Source of the DNA: Hepsetus odoe
Lineage: Eukaryota; Chordata; Actinopteri; Characiformes; Hepsetidae
Assembly (NCBI GenBank): GCA_017165825.1
Contig: CM029367.1
Span: 28,453,394-28,517,393 of the forward strand
Direction of reading: 5' to 3'
Length of the DNA: 64,000 bases
Both the position numbers and the translations under genes were made by a program. The notes beneath the pieces are model-generated. The model searched no databases and was not told where the DNA came from. It was given only the letters and a program-made list of their open reading frames with translations. Below, in pieces: positions 1-12,066 of this stretch. Within the stretch, counting starts at the first letter, position 1, and every line of letters starts with the position of its first letter.

Positions 1-103
1 TGAAAGTGACTATTCTTGTCATTGTGAGTATACAGCACAGCACACAGTGAACCACAACGAAATTACACCTCTATATTTTACCCACACACTCTGCTGCAAC
101 ATA
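1..103 (-). mobile_element. SINE-A fragment (3' part), cut by the window edge
   Basis: This is the minus-strand tail of the main SINE of this window (called SINE-A here). It begins tgaaagtgac, has a cagcacagcacacagtgaac block and an aacgaaatt block, and stops near ctgctgcaac. The tRNA-like head is absent. Confidence 0.75.
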
Positions 104-682
104 AACTTAACTTTGGATTTTCTTCTTAATAAACAGCATCTCATTGTCCTCATTCACAGTGAAAAGGCCGCAGTGACCGTGCCTTAAATCAGCATTTGTA
201 AGGGTGTTTTATGAGGCTGTTGTATGTCTGACCCAGGGTGACTCTCTCTTTGTCTCTCTCTCTCTCTCCCTCTCTCTCGGGACAGTGCTCAGGCTAATGG
301 AGCTGGGCCAGCCACAGCAGACCCATTAGCCCTATCACAGAGAACATCTGTGTGTCCAGGTGCTCGTCCACTCATGAAAAGAGAACCCCCACCACTCCGA
401 CCCCCACGCCACCTTCTGCAGGTAAACAGGTAAACACACATTTATGGGAAAAAAATATGAATTCGCTCACTCTTTATTCACTGTCTCTCTCTCTCTTTCT
501 CCCTGTCTCTCTCTCTTTCTCGATCTCTCGCTCTCTCTCTCCACTCTGCTTTTCTCTCTCTGATTCTCACCCTCTATCTATCTCCATGCACCCCAACCCC
601 CTCTCTATATATAGTCTTTTTCTGTCTGCCTGTGTTTCTGTTACACTTTGCCCTCCACTTTCTAACCTTACCGTTTCTCATT

Positions 683-733
<51 letters not shown>

Positions 734-1035
734 ACACCCCCTTTGCTCTCTGTTTTTTTTCCTTTTACTGTTTATTTGTCACACTCTCACTATTTCTCCC
801 TTTCCCTCGTTTTTATTTTTGGTCTATGTATCCCCCCATACTTTCTCTCTGCTGCACACTTCTAAACATTTCCTCACCCCCCAAGACACACACATGCACA
901 CACACACACAAACAGCCTCACTCTCAGCTGCCCCGTGGCCGGTCAGTGTTCATTCAGGTTATTCTGAGCGAAAGATTGAACTCCTCTCTCTACATGCAGT
1001 TATTCCTCTCATCTTCTCTCCTTCTCTCCTTTTAA
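104..1035. repeat. Pyrimidine-rich low-complexity tract with CT microsatellites
   Basis: The plus strand is strongly C/T-rich, with CT runs at about 242-286, 484-550 and 684-730, and a short CA run at 892-912. A 227-residue open frame here encodes mainly Ser and Leu because of the CT repeat and is not credible as a gene. 104-238 is ordinary intron. Confidence 0.85.
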
Positions 1036-1407
1036 TGAAGGTACAGCCTAGAGCCTAAAGACAACTTTAAGCTTAATCTGATTGGGTTTTAGTTTGGAGA
1101 ATTAATGTGATGTCCTGCACCTTGTTGAGCTTCTGTCTCTCAGATGTGGAACAGGGTGGGCTGGATTCTCCAGCCATTACACAAACATTAAAGGCATTAA
1201 CTGGTGCTTGTTTATTCCACTGGCAGTGAAACTGTGCTTCGACTGACTGATTTTTAAGCAGGTAAAACTGTGCCCCACTTTGGGTCATTGCTTTATTTTT
1301 ACCACTAGGTATTCCTCTATCCAGTTTTGAAAGAATAGCACTGTCTAAAAGCACAATTACACTGTAGTTCCTTTGACCTTGCAATTGCAAGTGAATAATT
1401 TTCACCT
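1036..1407. other. Intron, nothing recognised
   Basis: This is unique-looking AT-rich sequence with no exon signature or repeat that I recognise. The minus-strand frame here has no domain features. Confidence 0.6.
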
Positions 1408-1567
1408 AGGGGCAGCAGTGGCCTAGTGGTTAGGGCGTTGGTTGGAGGATCAGGGGTTCGAACCCCTTCCTGATAGGTGTCCCCCGTCCTGTGCACTGAG
1501 ATGGACTCCAGCACTCCTCCGCGACCCCGTTTGAGACAAGCGGCAGAAAATGGATGGATGGATGGGT
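1408..1567 (+). mobile_element. Chimeric SINE (tRNA head plus gacaagcggcag tail), internally deleted
   Basis: The head ggggcagcagtggcctagtg holds the pol III A box, and ggttcgaacccctt holds the B box. After about 75 bases the sequence switches to a tail with ccgcgaccccgtttgagaca and an aagcggcagaaaatggatgg repeat. The tail matches the element at 45542-45672 and the fuller chimera at 52604-52844. The middle part present in that fuller copy is missing here. Confidence 0.75.
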
Positions 1568-1911
1568 AATTTTCACCTTTAAATCAAATCATCACCTTGG
1601 TCAGGATGTGTGACCTTTAGGAAGACACTGTTCTATGCCATATTTATGCTTCGTTACTTTCACAAAATGCAAACCGACTATCATCACATAATAACGTAGA
1701 GATGAGCAACAACAAAGTCACCATTTTGCAGGACTTCAGAAATGATTTTATAAAACATCTCCAGGGAACATGATGCCTTTGATCACAAGTGCAGCTGAAG
1801 AACATAAAAGTTGGGCATGATATCATTTCTTAGCTCAGGGGATGGTGGAGTGTGTGCATGAACATGAAATCTAAACGCTTCGTTAAACTCCAGATTTCAC
1901 CGTCCCTTATA
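1568..1911. other. Intron, nothing recognised
   Basis: AT-rich unique sequence without exon or repeat signatures. Confidence 0.55.
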
Positions 1912-2133
1912 AAGTGAAGTGAAAGTGACTATTTGTCATTGTGAAACACAGCACAGCGCGCAGTGAAATGCATTAACCCATACACACATGCAGCAGGGGG
2001 CAGCTAACTAAGGTGCCCGAGGAGCAATGATAGGAATGGTACCTTGATCGAGGGTACTTCAGGGCAACCTACTGGTCTGGGATTCGAACCCATGACCTTC
2101 CGGTCTTGGTTCCAACTCCCAAACCACCATTTA
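1912..2133 (-). mobile_element. SINE-A copy, nearly full length
   Basis: Read on the minus strand this has a degraded head, a B box matching gggttcgaatccc, the block gccctgaagtaccctcgatc, and the tail ending gtcactttcacttcac. It is diverged from the younger copies at 29.8 and 57.7 kb. Confidence 0.8.
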
Positions 2134-2541
2134 ACTGGATGAATATGAGATTATGTGATATTTTACTACATTCTTCTCTGCTTCATAGCTAGAACCTCTT
2201 ATTTGAGTGTAATTTATTTATAGATGATCATGGTATCTGTCACAGTTTTAACTAGAATAATTACTCAGTGCTTTAGAGTTTGTACCCTGTACTGGCACAG
2301 TAAATAACTAGATCCTCTGGGACTCTTCAGCTGAGTTTAAACTGCCGTGGAATCCATGATAAAACATGCATTTCATGTTTGTACATAATAGTTACCCAGT
2401 TAATACCAAGAACTGGGGGAACTGTAAAAGAAAGCTACACCAAAATGTGTTCTTATGCATATATCGTGTATATAATCCAATTAATTGAATGCATGCATGT
2501 GCATACTGAATATTTGTATTAAAGTTTTGGCATGATGTTTC
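2134..2541. other. Intron, AT-rich, nothing recognised
   Basis: No exon or known repeat is seen. The stretch leads into a TA microsatellite. Confidence 0.55.
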
Positions 2542-2547
2542 ATGGAT

Positions 2548-2598
2548 ATATTTTATATATATATGATATTAACATATATATATATATATATATATATT
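2548..2598. repeat. TA microsatellite, interrupted
   Basis: Two short TA runs are separated by a few bases, the longer at about 2575-2597. It directly precedes a SINE. Confidence 0.85.
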
Positions 2599-2625
2599 AA
2601 CATTTTAGGCTCCAACCACAACCTA

Positions 2626-2826
2626 CCCTGGTGTTGGTCTAGTGGTAGGGTGCTTACCTATGGACCTATGGCCCAAGAGGTCCCGGGTTCAAATCCCACC
2701 TCTGGCACTACCGCCCCTGGGTCCCTGAGCAAGACCCTTAACCCTGAGTGTCTCCAGGGGGACTGTCCCTGTAATTAAGAAATGGAAGTCGCTCTGGATA
2801 AGAGCGTCTGCTAAATGCTGTAAATT
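2626..2826 (+). mobile_element. tRNA-derived SINE of a second family (V-SINE-like)
   Basis: The A box is tggtctagtgg and the B box ggttcaaatcc. A central gagcaagacccttaaccctg block and a tail with ctggataagagcgtctgcta follow. The last two blocks are widespread in fish SINEs of V-SINE/Mermaid type (recalled, not searched). The tail differs completely from SINE-A. Confidence 0.8.
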
Positions 2827-3655
2827 TACTGTTTCTAAAGCAGATTAGAGCGAAATTAAATAAAGCACAAATTAATTGCATTGTTGATACATACACACAG
2901 ACACAGGCTGCCGGTGTAGGTTCAGGATGCTCCATCTTTAGCAGAAAGTCCAGTCATTAGTTAGCAGTTATTTACCCGCAACTTTTTGACAGATGTCTAC
3001 AGTACAGTTTATGTATAGAGCTTTATGTTAAAATATTTATGGAAAGGGCAGTTTAGCTTGAGACCAGGTGTTGCTCTCCGACTGATGGGTTTTTATGATC
3101 TGTAATTTATTTATCACTATCTTCTTTGTATCGATACGTTTTATTATTACGACACCAAAAAAAAAAAGAAATCTCATTGTCACTTGTCAAAATTTCTCAA
3201 AGGATCCCAGTGTTTTCATTCAGAGCCAAAACAGATCCCCAAACACTTTCTTACATCCAGCACACTCTCTCTGGCCAAGATGTTACTCACTTTTTTCTAA
3301 TAATATTAGACATCAATAATTAATGCCCTCTGTTTCTCTGCAGTGGCTGGCCGTGGCTGAGTCCAGCAAGAGTGAGGTGAGGTGAGCTGGTGGAAGGCTG
3401 CTCTGATTTACAGCAAAATAAGATTAAGGTCTGCTCATTCCGAGAGTTGTCAAGAGTCATAACAGAGCCGGCCAGCCTGCTGCCGTCAGCATCCGTCTTC
3501 CAGCCCCAGCAGAACAACCAGAATCTCATCTGGCCCAAGATCCCCACAGCCAACCGAACCTGCAGTGGATCGATCAGACCAATCGGGTTTCTGGCTGATC
3601 AATAGTCGGAAAATACCCATGAGTGCTTTACCATTGGACCACACTGAGAACACAC
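2827..3655. other. Intron, nothing recognised
   Basis: Open frames at 3320-3605 on both strands lack splice sites or recognisable family features. A cag ahead of 3345 and GC-rich composition could mark a conserved element, but this cannot be decided here. Confidence 0.5.
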
Positions 3656-3831
3656 ACTGTCACACACACACACACATACACGCGTGCGGTCAAGGAGAGA
3701 GGATGGGAAGTTGGATTTGTGTTGTGCATGAGTGTGTGTGTGGATAAGAGTTTGAAAGTGGGAATGAGAGAGAGAATTAGTCACACACAGTTTGGGTGTG
3801 TGCATGTGTGTGTGTGTGTGTGTGTGTGTGA
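3656..3831. repeat. CA and GT microsatellites
   Basis: CA is at about 3658-3678. GT is at about 3797-3830, with one gcat interruption. All ORFs across it are His/Thr or Val/Cys repeats. Confidence 0.85.
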
Positions 3832-4740
3832 TGAATGAAGTCGAGTACACTGCAGTGCGTTTGTGTAACAGTGTGTAATCTGGAGTCTCGGCAGGACAAG
3901 TGTGTAAATACTTGCAAACCACTTTTGTCGTCTCTGCCCGGTTTCAACTTTGTTGCTATGGTTACGCTGCCACCACATATTTAGGAGCAGCCATGAGACG
4001 CATGGAGAGGAGCCCCGATCTAAACGAGAGGCTCTGCGAGCTGATGATAATGACTTGCCCATATGTGTTCTGACTCGAGTCGCAGTCAGAGAAGCCTCTA
4101 ATCCACATGTAACCGTTACATTAAATGAAGCAATAAAGAGGAGCCGATAAACCAGAGCGCAGCACCATATCTCCTGTCTTCAGTTCTCGTGTTGTAATGC
4201 TCTGTTGTGTGAGGGTATGTGTCCCTGCACTAATTCAGCACGTCTTCACATTCAGTGCCATAATTAACTGCGAGTGCAGTGTTTGTTAACCAGAGACTGC
4301 TGATGAATATGTGAACAAATAAAAAATGTCTTTCTGTTCACAACCAAGGGCACGCTGTGAAGGCCTAACATTCCCTCATGGAAATAAGTCATAGCAAACA
4401 CAGCAAGGTGCAAAATATGCACGAAAAAAATAACAGTGGGGAAAAGTATGAAACCATTTCTTCTTGGTGGCAGAGACCAGGAATAGGCTTAGGAAATTCT
4501 TCCCACCTACAGTATATATTTGACACATATGGGGCATATTACTATTATCGCACGTTCCCACAAATATAATGTTTAATGCAAATGATTGTTTGCATCAATG
4601 TTTGGGGCGAGGCTGGTCCAATTACATTTAAATAATTACTGTTTGTCCAATTATTACTGTTTATTATTCTGTTGATTAACATTTATTGTATAAAAAATAG
4701 ACATAAAATGAAGTATTTAAAGTGTGTATTAAAAGGATAC
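3832..4740. other. Intron, nothing recognised
   Basis: Unique AT-rich intron sequence without exon-like features. Confidence 0.55.
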
Positions 4741-5108
4741 ATTTCTAATTCGCTCACTCATTTTCTAAGCCGCTTGGCCTAATTACGGTCGTGGGGTGAT
4801 CCCGGCTCACGCAGGAAGAAAGGCAGGGAAACACCCTGGACAGGTCACCAGTCCATCACAGGGCAGACAAACACACTCACACACACATATACACACACAC
4901 ACACACACACCTAGGGGGCAATTTAGCATCTCCAGTCCACCTGACCTGCATGCCTTTGGATGGTGGGAGGAAACGGGAGCTCCCGGTGGAAAACCACACC
5001 GATATGGGGAGGACATGTCCACCCTGCACAGAAAGGACCACCTGGGAACCAAACCCAGGACCTTCTCACTGTGAGGTGACAGTGCTTCCCATTGTGCTAC
5101 CGATGACA
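4741..5108 (-). repeat. Common fish interspersed repeat (tRNA-like end, gacctgtcc...aagcgg end)
   Basis: The low-coordinate end reads tcattttctaagccgcttgg, followed by ccctggacaggtcaccagtc, a CA run at 4871-4910, aatttagcatctccagtcca, and aaaggaccacctgggaacca. It ends with a B-box-like aaacccaggacctt and a ctcactgtgaggtgacagtg block. Related copies lie at 20265-20405, 35060-35360 and 61775-62010. This pattern is widespread in teleost genomes (recalled). The minus orientation is taken from the tRNA-like end at the high coordinate. Confidence 0.75.
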
Positions 5109-5391
5109 CATTTTCAATAATTCAAATAAAAATATCAATCCACAATGTCTTTTTCACTGCTGTATATTGCTTTATTGCTACATTTTGTTTTTGCGATGAC
5201 GTAAAATAATCTTCCATTAGAAAAGCAGTGACATTGCCACTCAAATTTCAAATACTGTAGGTGTAAATAGAGAGGCATAGATGGTATATATGTGAGAGAG
5301 GTATAGAGATAGGCTGAGGGTGTAACAGAAGTAATCAGCAATTGGGGGAGGAAGAGAGGAAGTGTACGTGTGCGTGAAATAAATTCCTTAC
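5109..5391. other. Intron downstream of the 5392-5522 exon
   Basis: Contains the donor site region. Otherwise unremarkable AT-rich sequence. Confidence 0.6.
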
Positions 5392-5522
5392 CAGTGAGCT
5401 TTTCCAGCTCAGCGAGTGTTTCCTGGTAGGTTTTGATGAGCTGGTTGTACCGCGTGACGACGTCCCTTCTCAGGTTATCCCAATGTGGAGAGAGTTCACC
5501 CAAGTCATTCAGCTCCTGTATC
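5392..5522 (-). CDS. inpp4b: inpp4b coding exon with the LNDLGELSPHW helix segment
   Basis: This 131-base exon has 1 base, 43 codons and 1 base. The acceptor is ctgaatgcag and the donor is CACTG/gtaagg. The peptide starts IQELNDLGELSPHWDNLRR, continues DVVTRYNQLIKTYQETL and ends AELEKLT. The GELSPHW.NLR core is shared with human INPP4B, while INPP4A has GELSPCWESLR (both from memory). The charged, heptad-like run LIKTYQETLAELEKLT suggests an amphipathic helix. The polypyrimidine tract before the acceptor is poor, so the exon may depend on enhancers. The open frame continues past both splice sites by chance, so the apparent 189-residue ORF at 5135-5704 overstates the coding part. The next exon downstream is not in the remaining 5.4 kb. 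Confidence 0.94.
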
Positions 5523-6319
5523 CTGCATTCAGACATCAAACTGTAGTTAGATAACAGTATTAATACATTGTGTAGAAATAATTTAGGGGGCATAAACCAG
5601 CGCTGGGCTGTTGAGCAGAGGAACTTCATTCTCTGGATTGATGGAGCTCCATCCAACACACCGGGGATAAGCTGGAATGGTGCTTGTGATCCAGATCTGA
5701 CCATTGAGCTTCAGGATCTGGCCTCACTAAGCATACAAGCAAACTCTTTATTAATTCCCCTTAATTTCAGGAAAAAAAAAAACAATTAAATGAGCAGTTG
5801 TCCTTAGAAGCACTGCTTCATTATCTCTGATTAGGGCGCCAATAAATAGTTATCACCATGACTGATTAATCTACTGAGTATTCCTCAAGTAATTCAAACC
5901 ATTAGGTCTTCTGCTGCTTCCTCTTTTGCTCCATCACAGAACCACCAACTTTTAATTTCTTTTTAATGTGCGGTGAGCAGAAGACCCCTGTGCTTTCTGT
6001 GATGTATCGAAATCTGTTTATCAAATTAACAATTAAAAAAATTGAAGATAATCAAACAATGCTTTAGCTTTTTAGAACGGTCAATTTCTAACTCATTTTG
6101 CACGAAGTCACGGTGTAACCTAACTTCTCTGAAAATGTTCTCATTTTAAATAGATGAGGCTAAATTCTTTCACCAGTTCCACCACAAATCATGACTTTCC
6201 CAGACTTTTCAGTTCAATGAAACAAACACATCGAGGGTAGAAATTCAGACGGCCTTTTTTCACTTTACCAGCTCGTCATGTGATGAAAAGCTGCCTTTTT
6301 TAAATAAAAGTCTTTGATG
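5523..6319. other. Intron, nothing recognised
   Basis: Unique sequence between the acceptor at 5523 and a decayed LINE. No repeat recognised. Confidence 0.55.
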
Positions 6320-6850
6320 TGGCATCTGTACATGGTTACATGCTTAATCCTGCTTTATTACATCACAACTCAATTACTGCAATGCTTTGTTCTTTGATCT
6401 TCCTGCTAAGTGCTCCACTCATCTCCAGTATATCCAAAATTCAGCTGCTAGCGTTTTCACCATCACTAAACGCTCAGCACACATCACTCCTATCCTCCAT
6501 AACCGACACTGACTCCCTGTTCAAAACCACATTCGATTTAAAAATTCCCCTTTACATTTAAAGCCCTTCATGGCCTCGCTCCTCATTATCATTCAGAATA
6601 ACTCCAGCCATATTCTCCCATTCGCAATTTTAGATCATCATCTTCCAACCAGCTGTCTCTCACCAATTCACTCTGTCCAGGGCATTTAGGGTTGCAGCCC
6701 CAAAACTGAGGAACTCTCTTCCCAAGAGCCTTCATGAAATTACTTTTCTCCCTATTTTCAAATCTCTTCTCTCTCTGCTACTCCTCTTCTTTTGTTAACA
6801 GATTCATCTCCCTCCAGTGTAAAGCATCCTTGGGTTTGAGAAAGGTGCTA
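6320..6850 (+). mobile_element. Decayed LINE 3' fragment (L2/CR1-like reverse transcriptase C-terminus)
   Basis: Translating with frameshifts gives a run resembling ITPIL followed by HWLPV and an arginine- or lysine-rich FK, with further weak matches to the C-terminus of fish L2/CR1-like RT (compare 16146-17186). Several stops and shifts are present. The 80-residue ORF at 6319-6561 is only a shadow of this relic. It ends near gaaaggtgctatac, which resembles the LINE 3' end signature. Confidence 0.65.
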
Positions 6851-6861
6851 TACGTTATACG

Positions 6862-6985
6862 GTAGGGTTGCGGTTAGTGACTAGGCCCCAGGATTGGAAG
6901 GTGATGGGTTCAAATCCCAGACCAGTAGGTTGCCCTGAGATACCCTTGAGCAAGGTGCTGTCCCATTGCTGCTCCCCTGGCGTTT
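6862..6985 (+). mobile_element. SINE-A copy, 3' truncated
   Basis: Head with ggttagtgactaggcccca, B box gggttcaaatccca, then gtaggttgccctgagatacc and cttgagcaaggtgctgtccc. The tail is replaced by cgtttatccaaagtgactta, a block seen in other fish repeats. Confidence 0.75.
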
Positions 6986-9200
6986 ATCCAAAGTGACTTA
7001 CAAGTGAGGAACAACATTCAGGCTACAGTGCAGTAAAAGCTGAGGAGTGAGCATTAATGAAAGAATAGGTTAATAATACAATGTATGAGCTGAGCAGGTG
7101 AACAAGAGCGTCCTGAAGGAAGAGAGGGGCATCCTGCTCTGATAGTATTTGGAAGCCCATTCCACCACCAGTCCTGTTTGGCTGATGGAACACCAGATAC
7201 TCCACCCCATTTTGGATTGTCCCATTCCCTTCATAAACGGAATCTGTGCCCCTTTTGACTTTATTTTTGTGACAACACATTTTTATAGATGTATTTACAC
7301 AACCGGTTGAATTTACAGTTTTTTTTTTTAGACGGACATGCAATCAGGATGCAATTACCGATTAGTTGGTGCATGTAAACAACTTTTATTGATTTAGCAC
7401 ACAATCCATGTGAATGTATTCATGAGCTTTCTTTCTTCCAAATAGTAGTGACTAAAATCTATGTCATTTCTGTGTTGTAAGATCATATCCTTGACTTATC
7501 GATTGAATGCAACTTTTGAGAAATTGCAACGTTAACAAAGTAACGTGCCTGACTCAAATGATTAACCCATGAAATAAGGACTGAAAATGTTTCAATATCA
7601 TGCTTTTCTTTTTCTAAAAATGTCACTATCCATGAAGCATAATAACCACATTCCTCTCTCTTTCTATCTCTCTCACAATCCTCTCCTTTTTCATTTCCCT
7701 GCATTACCCTAATCACTAGCTTTGTCTCTGCTTTCCTCCTGTTTGTTTTTGGCTCCTGTTACTGGCCTCGTCCATCACCTCTCCGTGTGCAGTCTTTAGC
7801 CTTGAGGCAACACCATCACAGTGGCCTTATTAAAGAGTCTGCTGGTGTGAGTTCACCGAGGAGGGCGAGCAGATGTGCTAATGGAGCGCTAATGCAGGTG
7901 ACTTTAACAGCACCAGCGGGCTCTTAGATGATCAATTACAGTATGTGACCAACCCAAAAGACCTGCAGGTGGAATGTGTTTATATAATATACCCTTTTAA
8001 CAATAATTATCGGAGATTAAATGACAAATTCCTTTAAAGAAATGACAATAGTGCATACATTTGAAAAGAGGGGCACAAAAGCATATTCAGAAAAATCATT
8101 TTTGGCAAAACCAAAGGTTAATATTCTTATACAGAGGCATTCTGTGCTGCTCAACAGAAACGCTTGGTAGAAAATGAACAAAAAAAAATCCACCTCCAGT
8201 GCTAATCCTCATTATTAGTCAGTGCGACTCTGCCCAGGTGCATTGTGGAAGTGCCCAAAGGGCCTGAACAGCAGGGCGGAACTAAAGTTAGATTTACATA
8301 GGTAATAGGGGGTTTATCTGGCTAAAACAGGTGGTTCCAGCTCTCCTGTGCTGTTTGGGAAAAGACCTTTAATACATCACATTAATAAAAAGCTCAGGCA
8401 CCTTTTTTAATTGTGAGGAAAATTTCCAAAGAGAACAATGATTCATTTTCATGTAAATTCGGGCGCAGGATCTCCACGTGCCCTTAATACTTCCAGCATT
8501 GCGATTAGCATCTATAAATGATAGGAGCACCACAAAAGCTGTCGATTATTTGTGAGACACAACGAAGCAGAAATCCTCCAGTATCTCATGAAAGGAGGAG
8601 AATAAAATGCTCATTGTTTGCATGGTAATTTAGTAAAAGTGGAAGAAAGAAGGAGAGATAATTATATCAGGCTTTGAGATGGTACAGAGCTGATAAGCTC
8701 AGCATAAAGTACAGACCTGAGGGCACAAGAAGAGAGAATAGATGTTCCTCAAGCACGTGCATTGTTTCAGCTAGATCTCTAGAGAATAGGAGGCATTTTC
8801 AGCACCACGGTGCTGTCCGTTTTCCTCGCTGGCTATTCTGTTTGCCTTTGGCTGCAGCTTGAGGCCCTCTCATCCTACAAACTGTCATTCTAAACAAGAC
8901 GAGTTATTTGTGAGCTGAGTTGACACTGCAAAGGGCCGCGTCCAAGGTAATAAAATGAAAGATGGCCAGAGAATATCAGGCACAGGTGTGAAAATCCCAG
9001 AATGTTTCCAAGACTGCAAAAATATTAGGAAGAAGAGGTGTGAAAATAGAGAGAAGAGATAATAAAGGGAGACATAAAAGTCTGCATCTGAGAGAGAATG
9101 GACAGAGGGGTGCAGAAAAGCAGGATGAGATCTATAAAGAGAACTGGTGCAGGGAATAAAGAAGAAACAGTTGCACAAGAGAAAGAACATAGAGGAAAAG

Positions 9201-9208
<8 letters not shown>
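6986..9208. other. Intron, nothing recognised
   Basis: About 2.2 kb without clear repeats or exon signatures. The stretch 7730-7960 is more GC-balanced and could be a conserved element, but this is speculation. Confidence 0.5.

Positions 9209-9252
<44 letters not shown>
9209..9252. repeat. GA microsatellite
   Basis: About 22 GA units preceded by an A-rich run. The minus-strand ORF is a Ser-Leu repeat. Confidence 0.9.
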
Positions 9253-9255
<3 letters not shown>

Positions 9256-9449
9256 CAGGATAGAAAAGAAAAGCTGAAGCAGTGTGCTGAATGTCTGGCC
9301 TGAATCTCTGCAGTGGGCTGCAGAAGGAGCCTGTGGGGCTGGGCTTTATTTCATGGTGTGTTATAGACACCGTTCACTTTAATCACTGGAGGCTTGGAGC
9401 CTGGGGTCAACAGAAGCACCACAAGGCTAACCACAATTAGCAGCATGAG

Positions 9450-9451
<2 letters not shown>

Positions 9452-9521
<70 letters not shown>
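9452..9521. repeat. AC microsatellite
   Basis: About 34 AC units, uninterrupted after the initial acgc. Confidence 0.9.
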
Positions 9522-9524
<3 letters not shown>

Positions 9525-9625
9525 AGAGTAGGATTGTTTTTTGCATGGAAAGCGTAGCCACAAAGAGAGGTTCAAGGCAGCATGCAGAAGTAGTTTCACT
9601 TATGCTCAGCTTCAGCGTTTTGTGA

Positions 9626-9628
9626 GAG

Positions 9629-9682
<54 letters not shown>

Positions 9683-9700
9683 CACACCCACACACACACC
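9626..9700. repeat. GA microsatellite followed by short CA run
   Basis: GA at about 9629-9677, then interrupted CA at 9680-9700. Confidence 0.88.
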
Positions 9701-9784
9701 ACAGATAGACACAGAGAGCGATACAGCAAGAGAGATAGAGTGAGAACAGAGAAATGGAGAGAAAGAGCGAGACAGGTATTATGA

Positions 9785-9905
9785 CAGTTAACAGATTATA
9801 ATAGATTATATCTTGTGAGACAGATCTAAGCCTCAATAACCTGATAAGGTGTTCCTCAAAGCTCTGTTCTATTTCTCTCTTCTCTGTTCTGCCACTCTTA
9901 CTGTT
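9785..9905 (+). mobile_element. Short decayed LINE reverse transcriptase fragment
   Basis: Around 9848 a frame reads GVPQSSVL, a degraded form of the RT box GVPQGSVLGPLLF. The flanking tatcttgtgaga resembles the flank of the fragment at 10960-11110, so both may derive from one element family. Confidence 0.45.
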
Positions 9906-10810
9906 TTATTTATAGAAAAAAATCAGTAAAAACTTGGTATTATTAAAAAATGGTATTACAAAGTTTTGCAAATCAAACAGCTAATCAACAACAGTCCACC
10001 TGAGTTCATGACACAGAGGCATGCCCAAAAACAAACTCTTTACAGACAGCAAACAGGTGAGTACCATCTGCCTACAGAGATCGGTAGACACAGGAAGTCT
10101 CAGACACCAGAAAATGCCAGCAGTGCGAATGAACTCAAACTGAAACGGCTGTACTTCCTGGCAGAATGCTCCAAATAAAATGATCAGCAAGTATCCTGCA
10201 TTTGGAAACCTTCAATATGCAAATGCTACAATGTCTTTAATTGTGTCTGCCACAAAAGGAGCACTATTAGATCATTTTAAACCATCATTTGTTCTTGTTT
10301 TTCCAATTTCATTCGTTTAATTTCTTCTATTATACTGTATTTTAATACTCTGTTAGGAGAGAAATGGAGTCATTAGAGAAAAAGAAAAAGAGAGAAATGG
10401 GAGAGAAACCTATGTGAGTGGCGCTCTGATGATCTGTATAATAGTCTCCAGTAGAGAAATGTGCAGCTGATCTTTGTGAAGATTAGGCATGGGACAGTAG
10501 CTACAAGTGCACATCTGGCACATCTGGATGCATCTGTCTGGGGGCAGTGCAGGTTTTGCGGCTGACTAGCAGCTACTGAGCACTTGTTTATGCACTGAGA
10601 GCGATTATACAGTGTCTGTCACTCTTTAAGAGTGAGGAACAGTTTACTATACTGAGCAAAATGAGAAATTGGGAATAAAAAAATAAGAATAAGTGAAGCA
10701 GTGGGTGCCAAAGTCTATAGAGAAAAGAGAGTAAGTTCACCAGTTGGACAAGAAACCACCTGCGTCTCAAACAAGACTCCAAAATGAAATGTAAATACTT
10801 CAATAAAATA
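9906..10810. other. Intron, nothing recognised
   Basis: ORFs on both strands at 9966-10190 have no recognisable features. No repeat identified. Confidence 0.5.
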
Positions 10811-10819
10811 ATCATTTAA

Positions 10820-10950
10820 ATAACAAGGGGGAAGGAAAGAAAAGGAGAGAGCAAAAAAAGAGAGAGAAACAAAGTGACAGACAGACAAACGGAGAGAGGG
10901 ACTGTTTGGAAGACAGAGGGAGAGAGAGAGAGAAAGAAGAAGAAAATCTA
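10820..10950. repeat. Purine-rich tract
   Basis: Imperfect GA/GAA-rich plus strand, ending in a short GA run near 10918-10932. Confidence 0.7.
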
Positions 10951-10964
10951 AGTGCTGGGAAGAA

Positions 10965-11115
10965 AATATATCATATCTTGCGAGATCAATTAAAGATGTT
11001 AATAGATCTCAATATCCTGATATGGGGTTCCTCAAGGCTCCATTCTAGATCCACTCTTGTTTTCAGCCATTCCTAAGACTCCTTGGTCTATTATACACCA
11101 GAAATAATGGTCAAA
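10965..11115 (+). mobile_element. Decayed LINE reverse transcriptase fragment
   Basis: Plus-strand frame YGVPQGSILDPLLFS at about 11021-11067 matches the catalytic-region box YGVPQGSVLGPLLF of LINE RT, with a stop just upstream. No continuous ORF remains. Confidence 0.7.
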
Positions 11116-11142
11116 AGGGTGGATTGTGCCTTACTGATGATG

Positions 11143-11194
<52 letters not shown>
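11143..11194. repeat. GT microsatellite
   Basis: About 26 GT units. Confidence 0.9.
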
Positions 11195-11594
<400 letters not shown>

Positions 11595-11694
11595 CGCAAG
11601 GGGATTAAAGCTTGCGTGTGCGGAGGCGGTGCATGGCTGTCAACTTCAGTGAAAGAGTGGGCAGAGAGAAAACCAGTACTGCCATAGAGACACT

Positions 11695-11984
11695 GCAGGA
11701 GGAGAAGAGGAAGAAGCAAGAGAAGAAGAAGAAGAAGAAAAAGAAGAAGAAATAAGCATAAAAAAGAAGAAACATAAGTTATAATGGAAAAGAAACAGAG
11801 AAACTGAGATAATGGAAAGAAGAATGAGTAGAAGCTAAGAAGGATGAACAAATAAAGTAAAGAGAAAAAAGTTTTAAGGAGAAAGAAGAAAAAACAAGGA
11901 AGAAAAAAAAATGGAAGAACTGGAATGAAGGACAAGGAAGAAGGATAAAGAGCACCAGAATAATAATAATAATAATAATAATAA

Positions 11985-12015
<31 letters not shown>

Positions 12016-12066
12016 AAGAAGGAAGTATAAGATAGTGAAAAGAAGAAGAAGGAAGAATAAAAGAAG
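11695..12066. repeat. Degenerate purine-rich repeat block 1 (GAA-rich, with AAT run)
   Basis: The plus strand is almost all purine, with an AAT run at about 11960-11987 and an AGA run at 11988-12020. Besides simple repeats it has the longer motifs gttttaaggagaaagaagaa and tggaatgaaggacaaggaag, which recur at 13469-13950, so it is a diverged dispersed repeat and not only simple sequence. The Phe/Leu-rich minus ORFs are artefacts. Confidence 0.75.

Noticed and set aside
352..1035. 227-residue plus-strand ORF, the longest in the window
   Set aside because: It is a translation of a CT-rich tract (Ser-Leu repeats), has no domain, and is explained by low-complexity sequence.
5135..5704. 189-residue minus ORF taken as one gene
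   Set aside because: Only 5392-5522 is coding. Clear acceptor and donor sites bound the exon, and the ends of the ORF are intron read-through.
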